DNA of 64,000 bases from Clarkia xantiana subsp. parviflora. Taxonomy: Eukaryota > Streptophyta > Magnoliopsida > Myrtales > Onagraceae. The stretch is taken from contig JAPTYO010000008.1 of NCBI GenBank assembly GCA_036873135.1, positions 42,838,819 through 42,902,818 on the forward strand, in the 5' to 3' direction. A program made the translations under genes and the position numbers. How positions within the stretch are numbered: the stretch's first letter is position 1; each line of letters begins with the position of its first letter. Positions 1 to 10,330 of this stretch are shown in pieces. The notes beneath the pieces are model-generated. The model saw only the letters and a program-made list of their open reading frames with translations, was not told where the DNA came from and made no database searches.

Positions 1-1473
1 TCTTTACAAAGAGGATACCACAACATACTACTTTTGATAGTAAATCTTATTGTTTATCCAAGATATTGCTTGCTGTTGACGCCTTTGGAATAGTCGTCAC
101 TTTGAGTAGAGAATTTCATAAGTCTCTTTTTGTAGATAATTCGTAAGTTGTCATCGCCATATATAAGTTGACTGAGCACATTGCGCAATGGCTTTGTGTT
201 GCTGACATCTTCTTGATGTAGCCAATGTTATGAATGGAGAAATAAGATATGTTGGCGTTGTATACCATAAATCCCTCCTTGAACACAATGCTTAGCTTGT
301 ATTGTTGAAGTAGATTTTTGTGCATAGGTTACTACTTGGCATAATTCTCATGTAGTAATCATAGTGTAGCATGTACCTACGAACAGAGTTGCTCTTTGTC
401 AGATAATTGCAATGTTTATAAGTTTGCAAAAATATGGAGTCATGAAATTTTCTTTTTAGTAATGCATATAATAAATAAAGTAAAGGAATCTGATACGAGG
501 ATTCCTTGTTTGTGTAGGAAACTTCCCTGAGTGCGGATCATGACAGGTGCGGATCATGACAGGTGCATATATGTTGGGAGCGTAGCTTTTCCAAGTATCA
601 CCCGCTATATGTGGTTGTGAATATGTATGTATGAACAACGACTATGCATCATTGTATGCGTCCTCTAGTTGATATGCGTTGATGCCTCCTTAGCATGATG
701 TATATGCCTATATATGATCATTGCTTGGTGTTTCCTTCTTAGAAGAAAGGTACCGCGTGTTCTTGTAATTATTTGTTTCTTCACTTCGGTGGAATGCCGA
801 GCACTTGTCAGCTTGGTGCCCCCCAAGTCGCTTGGCAGTCGTACTGCTGTTTCCTGATGGTTTTATTGCTTCATCTTCTGATAGTGCATGATCTGCCCTT
901 GGGTTTTCATCAATGACGGGGATTCCTCTATTGTTTGTCTTGACAAAGGTAAACTTGCTGGATGTTGGAAATAATTTTCTAACTCTTTTCTCGTGATGGG
1001 TTTGGCACAGGTGTGCGTATAACATATGAGCGTATCCTGAATTCCTTTCTTCCACAATGTTGATGACGTTGTCACTTGGGTAATGCCCACGCCTTATTTA
1101 TTATTGCAACACGATTTTTAGTCTTGTGCGTATAGAATGCTTGAGGCTCCGTTGCATGGGGGATGTTGTATGACCTAAGCCGTTTGTTGTCCATAGTGCA
1201 ATAGCTTGTGTTGTTGACGTAATTAATATGTGCGTAGTTGTTACTTGGCATTATTCCAAGGTAGTATGCGTCATATAATAATGTACCTACGAAAGTAGAT
1301 TTAACCTTCATTAGATATTTGGAGTTCGTACAACGGATTACAAGAAGGCATCTACTGATCACTTCTTTTGAAAAGTACTAAGGCTAATAAGCATTAGTTG
1401 TACTTAATCTAAAAAGACTTAAAGTAGATATGCGAAAAAGGAGATAAAGGTATTGCTGATGTGTTTGACGTCT
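1..1473 (-). other. 3' non-coding tail of family A copy 1
   Basis: No supported gene. The stretch aligns by eye with 53590-54700 in copy 4 and with about 29900-30420 in copy 3. Shared text includes the start TCTTTACAAAGAGGATACC, the block around ATGTACCTACGAA, and the block around CATTAGATA before the gag modules. The short open frames here are not conserved between copies. Confidence 0.7.
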
Positions 1474-2079
1474 TCATAGGTGATTTGTTGGCAAGTTGAC
1501 TCTGCCATGTGCCACATAGTTCCTCAGTGCATCTAGCGTGTTGAGCTCTTCAATCTCCACCTTTGGGGATGAACAAATGTTGATGTCATGCCCCCCAGTT
1601 TTACGTTGCTTGCGTCGTTCTTTAACATTCTTGCCAAGGAAGGCAGTCGTTGGCTCAAGTGGGCGGTGAAGTTTGTTTTCCGGGAGTTTGAAATCTGTTT
1701 CCTCCACCTTCATGCTCCAAGGATTGTATAAGTCGTTATAATTGGTTCCATAAGTGACGTTGTTTTTCCGGCGTTTGGCGATAGGTGGATTATCATTCGC
1801 CTTTTCTTTTCCCTTGCCTTTTTCTGAAGACTTCACATGAGACTTCTTTTGATGCTTATTGCCTTGGTCGATATACTTCTTCATTTCTCCTTTTAAGATG
1901 AAGCTGTTTACGTGGAATCTTAAGCTGACACAGCTGTCCGTCTCATGGCCATACACTTCGTGATTTTCACACCATTTGCTTTCATCTTTTCCCAATGGGC
2001 CCTTGCGGAATTTAGAGGGCTTTTTCCACAGCTTGGTCTCTTTCATTTCTTTCAGGATGACAGACAGTGGTGTGTTCAA
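1474..2079 (-). pseudogene. gag C-terminal part with a repeated zinc-knuckle module (copy 1)
   Basis: This reading frame begins in a second copy of the linker-plus-knuckle module seen at 2199-2750 and keeps a C-x2-H-x4-H-x4-C motif (CENHEVYGHETDSC). A lysine-rich linker follows. It then jumps to a tail resembling the end of the second gag-like module in copies 3 and 4, where the knuckle is decayed (first Cys and His replaced by Arg). The protease and gag-core parts that lie between these blocks in the other copies are absent, so this is an internal deletion. The frame is shifted relative to 2199-3923. It is a gag remnant. Confidence 0.7.
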
Positions 2080-2198
2080 TGGAACACATTTGGCGAGATT
2101 GGTCTCTTTGAGCCTTTGGGCGTCTGACTGGAACGGCCTCTTTTGTTGCGGTTGTCTCTTTTCCCAGGAAACGTGTATCTATTTTTCAATTATTGGCT

Positions 2199-2750
2199 TC
2201 AAGGTTCTTGTTGTAAGTCCCGTGATCGGGACATCATCGTCATAACAAGTTTTCCCCGTCCCTCCTTGTGACAGATGTCTGCATCGTCTTTGCTTGTCCT
2301 TATGGAAGGACCTTCCTTGTGTATTTTTGATGACTCTGCTTGAGTCTTCTTTTGGGGGCTATCGCATTGATCGACGAATTGCTTCAATTCTCCCTTGAGG
2401 ACGAAGTTGTTAATGCGGGAACGTAGGCTGACACAGCTGTCCGTTTCGTGGCCGAAGACCTCGTGGTTTTCACACCACTTGTCTTTGTCTTTCCCCAGCG
2501 GACCTTTTCTGAAATTGTTCGGCTCTTTCCACATGTTCGCATCCTTCATTTCCTTCAATATTACGGATAGCGGTGCATTCAATGGAATGCAGTCAGCGAG
2601 GTTTACTTCTCTTGGTTTCTGGAAATCTCCTTGAAAAGAAGTTTTCAGCTGAGGCTGCCAATTTCTTCCTTGCTGACCGCTTGAGGGCGGTTTTGCTTGA
2701 TTCTGCTTTGGAGGTTGTTTCCATGCCTCTTTTTGGTGTTGTGCTATCAC
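2199..2750 (-). pseudogene. gag zinc-knuckle region (copy 1)
   Basis: The frame continues from 2868-3923 after one in-frame stop at 2868-2870. It carries a basic, glutamine-rich linker and the nucleic-acid-binding motif CENHEVFGHETDSC (C-x2-H-x4-H-x4-C), the variant common in plant gypsy gag. The same module recurs at 31787-32308 and 56085-56348. The gag core that precedes it there (for example 32345-32848) is missing here. Confidence 0.7.
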
Positions 2751-2867
2751 GTACGGGTTGCATGAGCGTGCAGCTCCTTGTTGTTGGTACTGGAAGGTAC
2801 CTTCCGTGCATTGCCCCTCTATCCTTTGGTGCAGTGTGTCTTGATGACTTGTGACTCGAGACTTCGT

Positions 2868-3923
2868 TCATGTCGCCTCGACTTGTCCGTTGATTGGAGG
2901 CAGAGGTGGTGATGGCAGGGCGTATCCTTGGTTCGTTAACATCTTTCGGAATGCAAGCAATTCTTCGAATGCGGTCATCATGGTAGGAGTAACAGGTGGT
3001 GGCGGGTTGACACCTTTGTATTGGAGGACTCCTTGGTCGTATTGTGCGAATGATGCATTTCTTCTTGGTGTGAAGAAAGCATTGGATGTGGCAACAGGGA
3101 TGTGGAAGGATCCAAGTTGTCTTCTTATCGGCTTCTGCGTGGTTATGGGCAAGGCGTCGTGGTATGCAACGTGCTCCTTGTCCTTTGATGAAAAATCAAT
3201 GACATCTTCAAAGGCGGCATCCTTTATGTCGACATACTCCAAGTTGGTGTCATCGGTCTTGTGCATTGTCTTTGCAACGTACACTTCTTGCTCGTATGAA
3301 TTCTCGCTTTCAGCGTCAAAGTCTCTTGCATTCCTCCAATGACGGGCTCCTTGGGAAGGAGTGTATGAACGTGCGACTTCATATCTTGTATGTTGGAAAG
3401 CATTTTCTGCATGTTGGTCCCTGCCCTGGAATGGACCGCCTTGGCGGGTAGTGTCTTGCGACATTTCTCTTGTCGGCGCAGCGTGTTCCTGGGCGGTTGG
3501 AGGTGGTTGGGCCGCATATCCTTGATTTTTCAGTGACTCGCGGAATGCGAGTAATTCTTCCAGCGCAGCCATCATTGCTGGAGTAACCGAAGGCATCGGG
3601 TTTGCTCCCGTTCCTTGTTGTTCGCCTTGCGGCGTTTCTGTCTGAAATTCATCATAATCATGCATCTCTGGCTCAAAACCAGGTGGGGGTGAACGATGCT
3701 CGTCATTTGGTTCTTGGTGGTTGTGCTGTACGTCGGGCACATCCTCGGTTGGCATGGATGAAGCTATGGAAGTAGCTCTCGGTATGTGGGAAGGTCCCGG
3801 CTGGCTTCCAGCTGGTTTCTGACCTCCTGCTCTTTTGCTTGTCGGAGACCTCTTAGGACGTCCAGGCCTTTTCCTTGCATTTCTCGCGTTAACCTCTTCG
3901 GGAGGGTTGCGATCACTCGTCAT
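2868..3923 (-). pseudogene. gag N-terminal region, family A copy 1
   Basis: 351 codons from the ATG 25 bases inside the primer site. The N terminus is basic with an RKRPGRPK stretch (AT-hook-like). A Pro/Gln-rich region with motif MMAALEELLAFR follows. That motif block occurs twice (second copy MMTAFEELLAFR, with PPPP nearby), which does not happen in copies 3 and 4, so this gag has been internally duplicated while losing its core. The likely original role is the N-terminal part of the particle protein. It ends in TGA, with an open in-frame continuation to 2199. Confidence 0.75.
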
Positions 3924-3947
3924 GTCTTTGCGGTATGATAGCTTTTT

Positions 3948-3971
3948 GTTCGAATCACGGAGACGGCGCCA
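3948..3971 (-). other. Primer-binding site, copy 1
   Basis: Read on the minus strand, two bases after the LTR end, the sequence starts TGGCGCCGTCTCC and runs on to GATTCGAAC. The complement therefore looks like a tRNA 3' end including CCA, the acceptor strand, the T stem and the T loop (TTCGAAT). That is 24 bases, longer than the usual match of about 12-18. I could not assign the tRNA isotype. Confidence 0.7.
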
Positions 3972-3973
3972 AA

Positions 3974-4806
3974 TGTTGCGTCCTGGCTCAAATGGGTCGG
4001 ATGGACGCGTTTGTCTGATTGGGTTGTTCGGGTTTTTTGGGCTGACACCCTTCGTCTGGAAGAGGTATTCGCCTAATGTCGGTGACGAGTGTTCGGTTTA
4101 ACGCTGTGTCTCAGGAAAAGTCTGTGTCTCAGGAAAAGTCTGTGTCTCATGAAACGGCTGTCTGGGCACAAGTCTTAGCGTCTGGTCACATCTTACTCTT
4201 ATTTCTCTTCCACACCTTAGCTGCGGGGCCCGTTCCTGCGCAAAGGGCCAATACTAGCACGGAGAGGGGGGTGGTGCTAGTGGAGCCCTCTCCGATGCTT
4301 AAGTCACGATTGGGCTAAAAGGAGAAAGATAACTCTAGAGAGAGAAAATATTTCTAGAGAGAAGTCAGAGCTCAAAATGCCAAAGTTGGGCAAATGAGAG
4401 GATGTGTCAAAATGGGTGGCCAAGGTCTCCTATTTATAGGCTACCTTGGGACCGGACCCGGTTTTGAAGCGGTTTGATGACGGTTCAAAGGAAAGCGGTA
4501 ACCGTCATCAATATTGGCAATGCGCGAACTCGAATTCACTACGCGTAACGGTAATCGGGGGTACGCGTAATACCCATAGAGTAATTCGGACCTCGTCGAA
4601 TTAGGGCAATTCGGCGAGGTCCGAATTGCCGTGCAACCCAGACCTCAGGGTTGCAAGCAATTCGGAGGTCCGGTCCGGACGCATGTACTGCGCTTCCGGA
4701 ACCGTTTTGACCCTTAGGAGACGTTTTCTAAACCGTAATGTGATTTTTGACGTGTTTACGAGGCCCGAAATATAAATACGAACCCGAATTAGACATATAT
4801 CCATCA
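3974..4806 (-). repeat. 5' LTR of family A copy 1
   Basis: 833 bp. On the minus strand it begins TGATGGATAT and ends CGCAACA, matching the LTRs at 24210, 33615, 48078 and 57913. A TATAAATA box (minus) lies at 4431-4438. Downstream of it come the conserved GCATCGGAGAGGG motif, a stem-loop with a short C run (six G on the plus strand here), and a GCAGG end. GC-rich direct and inverted segments fill 4580-4710. Confidence 0.85.
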
Positions 4807-4893
4807 CTTATCGCGCAAAGCGCGGGGTTGCCACCTAGTTTTTTTTTATAAATTTGATTTCCTTACCAGCCTGACACATGAGGTTAACATTTA

Positions 4894-6158
4894 CAGCATG
4901 CTTGGTTCGTGGAATGAGAACAAGGAATAGGGAATAGAGAATGGGGAATAGGAATTAGGAATATGTATGATGTTGTTTGGTTGACATGAGAAATATGGAA
5001 TGAGGATTCCAAATCCAATGTTTGGTTGATAAAATATTGTAGTAAATGAATGGAATAAGTCATAATTGACATATATACCATTTTGTTATTTTATTAATTA
5101 AATTATTATTATTAAACATGAAAGGGGAAAATCATATATTATTACACGAAAACTGGAAAAAAAAAATCTTCAAAAACGATTATTTTTTTACAAAAACAAT
5201 TATTCTTAACAATTCCTTGATAGACTGACATGTTATCTATGACTGAAAATAATACAAATATTAAAAAAATAATAAATCAACTATATTCACAAACAATGTA
5301 TATGAAAAAAATAGCAACAAGAAACATTTTGCGTGAACAGATTATGTAAAAAATAGATTATATATGTAAACGGCGAAACGTATTGTAAGACACAGACTAT
5401 AAAATACTTTAAAAACCATATTAGGTACGTAAACGAAGAAATATATTGTAAGATACATGTGTAAAATACTTACAAACAATTATACTATACTGATCAATAA
5501 TAGTAAGTAACAAACAATTGTCTCAAACAATATATCGAGACTAATTAGATGATTGTAAACTATTATTTCTCTTATTTTTTCTGTCCAGAATAATAAGTAC
5601 GAAGAAAACAAGGCAAAGTTACTGTTTTTATTAAAGTACGAAGCAGACCGAGCAAAAAAAAAAACACAAAACAAAAAATAACGCAACAAAACTTACTGTT
5701 TTATATAGGCAGACGCCGACGGGGCGGCAGTACGGCGACGACAGGGCAGTGGCAGTCAAGGCCAACTGCAGTCTGAAGCAGACAGTCGCATGTGCATGTA
5801 GAGTTGGAGACAGTCTGAAGCAGACAGTCGCATGCAGATAGTCGTTTTTTTTTTTATAATGGAAACACCGTTGCAAATTTGCAATATATAATAATAATTT
5901 AAGTTTAATTATAATAATGATGATAAACAGGAAAATAACGGAAGATAAGAAAAGACACTCTACGAAGTTAAACTTATTTCTTTTTAATTATTAATTTTAG
6001 AAAGAATGGAATAGTCAATCCTAGGGTTAGGCTGAGATTAAGTATTCAATCAAAATTAGCAATTAGGATTCCTTATTCCACAAATTAAATGAACCAAACA
6101 CCATAATAGGAATACACATTCCTAAGTCCTTATTCCATTTCATGAACCAAACATGGTG
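4894..6158. mobile_element. PIF/Harbinger-like non-autonomous DNA element, TTA duplication
   Basis: The termini are imperfect inverted repeats: the left end reads CAGCATGCTTGGTTCGTGGA and the right end, reverse-complemented, CACCATGTTTGGTTCATGAA. TTA flanks both sides (4891-4893 and 6159-6161), the target duplication expected of PIF/Harbinger/Tourist elements. Sub-terminal GGAATA-rich repeats are inverted too. The interior is AT-rich with no transposase frame. At about 5770-5840 a short segment around GCAGACAGTCGCATG is repeated. Confidence 0.7.
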
Positions 6159-6161
6159 TTA

Positions 6162-6581
6162 GTTTTTTACTTAATACATTAGACTTGATGACGTGGCACA
6201 TTTTGATGCGACGTAAACTTTAAATTCTAATATTGCTACATTTCATTTTTTATTTAATTTATCAAAATAGATCAAACTTATAATTTATAATTCTTTAGAT
6301 ACTAATTTTGAAGGAAAGAGAATAAGAGAGTACACCAAATTTGTCATGTCAGCAATATAAAAAATTAGTTAAACGAATGTTACTTTTAATACATCAATAA
6401 AATTATATAAAGCTATCTAGCCTAAGCGATTAGAGTGCAAATTTTCAAATTTAGAGTGCATGAGATTGATTCTCATCATTTACTGATCAAAATAAAATTT
6501 AGGTCGATAAAGAATGTATTTACCAATCATATTATATTTCATCGGCAAAATATATAATTTTTAAAAAATTTCGAATTTATA
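6162..6581. other. AT-rich spacer
   Basis: No gene, tandem repeat or terminal repeat that I can support. Confidence 0.6.
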
Positions 6582-6879
6582 GTCTTTTTCAGTGTTTTGA
6601 AAACTGAATCGGCCCTTGAACTGGTAAGATGCACGGTTCGCAGTCTAAACCGGTTCGACCCGGTTCTGTTGACGGTTCAATCAAAGAACATTCGGGAATT
6701 ACCATCGCAAGCCTAAAAGTATTGATTTGCCGAATTTCTCTTTTAATCTTGGATTGAAATAGTTTCTTGGAGGAATTGAGATGAATCCAAAATTTTCTTT
6801 TTGGCCAAGGTGAATTCATAATGGGACCATGAATTCATGAAAACGCTTCAGTGATTTAGAAAATGCACAATCTACAGAA

Positions 6880-6884
6880 GGTTT
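6880..6884. repeat. Target duplication GGTTT, left of element 2
   Basis: GGTTT directly precedes the LTR and recurs directly after the other LTR at 16806-16810. A 5-bp duplication is the length expected for Ty3/gypsy integration. Confidence 0.9.
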
Positions 6885-7639
6885 TGATGGATATACGCCC
6901 AATTTGAACCCGTTGACTCCCGAATCGTTTCATTTTAATCACCCCGTTAATGATTGCAAATCGAAACTTCAACCCGAACACCCCGCAGAAACACAACGGT
7001 CCGGACGAGGCCGAAACACTCGTCCGGACCAAGTTAGACTCACCTAGGTGAATACGGGTGGCCATACCCGACCTCCCCTAGGGGAGATCGGGTCAGCCAA
7101 CCCGATCTCCCCTAGGAGGGGTTGGGTGGCCTCACCCAACCCCTACCCTTGGGGGTCGGATTTTCCTTCCCCCCAAGGGCCCCGACACCGCTTTCAGACT
7201 CCCATACTCGGTTTATTTCCGCCAACCTTCTCCGTACCCTAAGGTATTAATTACGTGTTTAAAGGTTAACTAATTCTGTTTAAAGGTTAATGATGTCATT
7301 AAGCCACCTTAATGACACCGTTGCCTATAAATACAACCCTTCCACTATTCATTTGATCATCTTGGCAATTTGCATAATTTAGCTCTGACATCTCTCTAGC
7401 TTTATCTCTCTACAAAAACCGTACTGACTTAGGCATCGGAGAGGGTTCATCAGGCACCACCCCCCCCCCCCCTCTGTGCCTGGTATTGCCCCTCTTGCAG
7501 GGCGAGAAGAGAAGCGAAGCGAAGGACAGAAAGACACAGGCCCGGACGACACAACCCGAGAGCATCGAATCCGAAACATCTCCAGTGAGGAACGAGACTT
7601 AGGTCGACCACCCGTTGACCCTAGACTTGGAACCTAACA
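6885..7639 (+). repeat. 5' LTR of element 2
   Basis: 755 bp, TGATGGATATACGCCC to GGAACCTAACA. A TATAAATA box lies at 7326-7333. GC-rich hairpins occupy about 7055-7170. GCATCGGAGAGGG is at 7433-7445, followed by a hairpin with stem CAGGCAC (7451-7457) and GTGCCTG (7476-7482) around a C-run loop. It lacks one 32-bp hairpin present in the 3' LTR and has a longer C run. Confidence 0.92.
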
Positions 7640-7640
7640 C

Positions 7641-7659
7641 TTGGTGCCATTCGTGGGTT
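7641..7659 (+). other. Primer-binding site of element 2
   Basis: TTGGTGCCATTCGTGGG starts one base after the LTR. Its complement ends GGCACCAA, as expected for a tRNA 3' end with CCA. Isotype not assigned. Confidence 0.65.
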
Positions 7660-7690
7660 TCAAATAGAAAGTCTAATTATCACCAACCAA

Positions 7691-10309
7691 ATGGCAAGCG
7701 TATATGTCATTCATGGAGGTTATGGAGCTGGAGGAGAGTCAGCGAATGCTAGAGAAGCGTATATGGCACAGTTAGAGGACCATAAACCAAAGGAAGAACA
7801 AGCAGAAGGAAAGAGAGAAGATAGAATACAATTTTCAAGAAGAGACATGGAGCATGTGTTACCAGACAACAAGGATGCCCTAGTCATAACAATGAAGATC
7901 ACTGATATGGACATTGGAAGAATCCTGGTAGACAGTGGAAGCTCACCCAACGTCATTAGCAAGAAGGTCCTCAACATACTGGGAGTAAGGCCAAGTAGCA
8001 TAAAACAGGTTCACTCCCCCTTGGTGGGATTTTCAGGAGAGCCAACATACCCACTGGGGGCAGTCACACTACCTGTGACATTGGGCATAGGCCAGAGGCA
8101 GTTAAAGATCGATGTCCCCTTCTTCATCACAGAAGAAATGGAGGAATACAATGGAGTCCTGGGTACCACTACAATCAACAAGTGGGGTATGGTACCATCA
8201 ACACTACATCAGAAAATGAAATTCCCCACAAGTCAAGGAATAGGGGAAGTAAAGGGTAACCAGAAGGTAGCAAGGAAATGTGCAAGGATCGCACTAAGCA
8301 AGAAGAAGAAAACAAGAGAGGTCCTACTAATAGATGAGGATCCAAGGGAAGATCACGGAAGACCAGCCCCCATGGAGGAATTAAAAGAAATACTCATAGA
8401 AGAACCCGATAGGAAGGCAAAAATCGGGACCGCCTTATCTCAGGAAGAGGAAAACCACTTAGTAGCTTTACTAAGGGAATACAAGGATCTGTTCGCCTGG
8501 TCACCAAGCGATATGCCAGGAATATCAGAAGAAGTAATCTCACACAAGCTCAATATAGACGCGGCAACGCGACCAATAACACAAAAGGTAAGGCCAATGG
8601 GAGGAAGCAAAAAGATAGCTATCCAGGAAGAAGTGGAAAAGCTATTGAAGGCAAATTTCATCAAGGAGATTAGATTCCAAACATGGGTGGCAAACCCAGT
8701 ATTGGTAAAGAAGGCGGGGGGAAGTTTGAGAATGTGCATCGATTATCGCGACCTAAACAAAGCATGCCCTAAGGACTCATATCCACTACCAAGAATAGAT
8801 CAGTTAGTGGATGCAACATCAGGCCACCAACTAATGAGCTTCATGGATGCATACTCAGGATATAACCAAATAAAAATGGCCCCTGAGGACGCCCCTCACA
8901 CAGCATTCTACGCTGATAGTGAGATATACCATTACACGGTGATGCCTTTCGGACTCATAAATGCTGGAGCGACATACCAAAGAATGGTCAACAAAATCTT
9001 CGGGGACATGATAGGAAAGACAATGGAGGCATATGTGGACGACATGATCGTCAAATCCAAAGAAAAGAAAGACCATGTGGAGAACCTTCGCTCAACGTTT
9101 GAGAGAATGAGGCAATACCAAGTCCGCCTAAACCCGAAAAAATGTGCATTTGGGGTACAATCAGGGAAGTTTTTAGGCTTCATGGTAAGTCAGCTAGGCA
9201 TAGAGGTAAACCCCGAAAAACTACAGGCAATTGAAGAAATGCAGTCACCTACGAAGCACAAAGAGGTTCAACGACTGAATGGGAGGTTGGCAGCTCTTAA
9301 CAGATTCCTATCCAAAATAGGAGACAAGGCATTACCTTTCTTTGAGGTACTAAGGGCAAACAAGAAATTCGAATGGACACCAAGATGTGAAGAAGCCTTT
9401 CAACAACTCAAACAACATCTAAAGACACTACCACCCCTAGCAAAGCCTACACCAGGGGAGCCCTTCTACCTCTACATCTCCGTGAGCAACCTGGCAGTAA
9501 GCTCAGTGCTAATAAAAGAAGAAAACGCTGCACAATTGCCGGTATACTTCGTAAGCAAAACATTGGCAAAGTATGAGATCAACTACTTGCCAATAGAAAA
9601 GTACCTCTATGCACTGATTATATCAGCAAGAAAGTTGAGACCGTATTTTCATGGGCATGAAGTAACAGTCCTCACAGATCAACCATTGAAACACCTCCTC
9701 CAAAGACCAGACACATCGGGGAGACTGACCAAGTGGGCAATTGAGTTAAGCGAGTTTCGTATTCACTTTGCCCCCAGAACAGCTATAAAAGGGCAGGCTC
9801 TAGCAGATTTTATTGCCGAATTCACCGGAATTAATCCAGATGAAGACTTGGGAGAAATAAAAAATACAAGGGAGGCGAGCAGTAGTCAGGAAAAACAACC
9901 AGAAGAGTTATGGAAGATGCATACTGATGGGTCGTCCAACGGGGGAGGTTCAGGTGCAGGCCTCCTACTATACCCACCAAATAGCGATACACCTCTGCGC
10001 TATGCCATGGCACTTACCTTTAAGGCAACGAACAATGAGGCTGAATACGAAGCGCTGATAACAGGCTTGAGAATAGCCAAAGGAGTAGGGGCAAAGCACC
10101 TAAGAGCTAAGTGCGATTCTCAACTAGTTGTCAATCAAGTGAAAGGGATCTACACTGCAAAGTCTGAAAACATGCAGAAGTACTTACAGCAAGCCAGGGA
10201 CCTAATAAAGAGCTTCCAAAGCTTCGACATTGAGTCAGTCCCAAGAGAACAAAACCAAGAGGCAGACGCCTTAAGCAAACTAGCCCTAGGGGTAGAAACA
10301 GGCAAATAA
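7691..10309 (+). CDS. Protease - reverse transcriptase - dual RNase H polyprotein (element 2)
   Basis: 872 aa. The N terminus (VIHGGYGAGG) is the linker that normally follows gag. Protease: active-site D81-S-G. Reverse transcriptase, about 300-500: D386 in MDAYSGYNQ and catalytic Y448-V-D-D451. The first RNase H-like domain (about 585-710) has lost its first catalytic Asp (LYISVSN where DAS is usual). A second, archaeal-type RNase H (about 741-870) has the full set D746, E785, D809, D859, the hallmark of Tat elements. The product would copy the element RNA into DNA inside particles. Translation stops at a TAA (10307-10309), while the same frame runs on into integrase. The start is the first ATG after the primer site; gag is missing. 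Confidence 0.93.
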   Translation: MASVYVIHGGYGAGGESANAREAYMAQLEDHKPKEEQAEGKREDRIQFSRRDMEHVLPDNKDALVITMKITDMDIGRILVDSGSSPNVISKKVLNILGVRPSSIKQVHSPLVGFSGEPTYPLGAVTLPVTLGIGQRQLKIDVPFFITEEMEEYNGVLGTTTINKWGMVPSTLHQKMKFPTSQGIGEVKGNQKVARKCARIALSKKKKTREVLLIDEDPREDHGRPAPMEELKEILIEEPDRKAKIGTALSQEEENHLVALLREYKDLFAWSPSDMPGISEEVISHKLNIDAATRPITQKVRPMGGSKKIAIQEEVEKLLKANFIKEIRFQTWVANPVLVKKAGGSLRMCIDYRDLNKACPKDSYPLPRIDQLVDATSGHQLMSFMDAYSGYNQIKMAPEDAPHTAFYADSEIYHYTVMPFGLINAGATYQRMVNKIFGDMIGKTMEAYVDDMIVKSKEKKDHVENLRSTFERMRQYQVRLNPKKCAFGVQSGKFLGFMVSQLGIEVNPEKLQAIEEMQSPTKHKEVQRLNGRLAALNRFLSKIGDKALPFFEVLRANKKFEWTPRCEEAFQQLKQHLKTLPPLAKPTPGEPFYLYISVSNLAVSSVLIKEENAAQLPVYFVSKTLAKYEINYLPIEKYLYALIISARKLRPYFHGHEVTVLTDQPLKHLLQRPDTSGRLTKWAIELSEFRIHFAPRTAIKGQALADFIAEFTGINPDEDLGEIKNTREASSSQEKQPEELWKMHTDGSSNGGGSGAGLLLYPPNSDTPLRYAMALTFKATNNEAEYEALITGLRIAKGVGAKHLRAKCDSQLVVNQVKGIYTAKSENMQKYLQQARDLIKSFQSFDIESVPREQNQEADALSKLALGVETGK

Positions 10310-10330
10310 GTTCACTTTGTAGAGCAAAGA

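Larger units (their letters stand above)
1..4806 (-). mobile_element. Family A LTR retrotransposon copy 1, partial (3' end outside window)
   Basis: A minus-strand LTR element whose 5' LTR lies at 3974-4806 and whose body runs off the left edge. The LTR, primer site, gag start and 3' tail match copies 3 (24210-34380) and 4 (48078-58646). No reverse transcriptase, integrase or protease is visible. The body holds only gag-type modules, followed by non-coding tail. The 3' LTR and any antisense gene would lie left of base 1. The right flank after the LTR starts CTTAT, but the partner target duplication cannot be seen. Confidence 0.85.

Noticed and set aside
8440..8739. Minus-strand frames across the pol gene of element 2
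   Set aside because: Shadows of the conserved RT coding strand.
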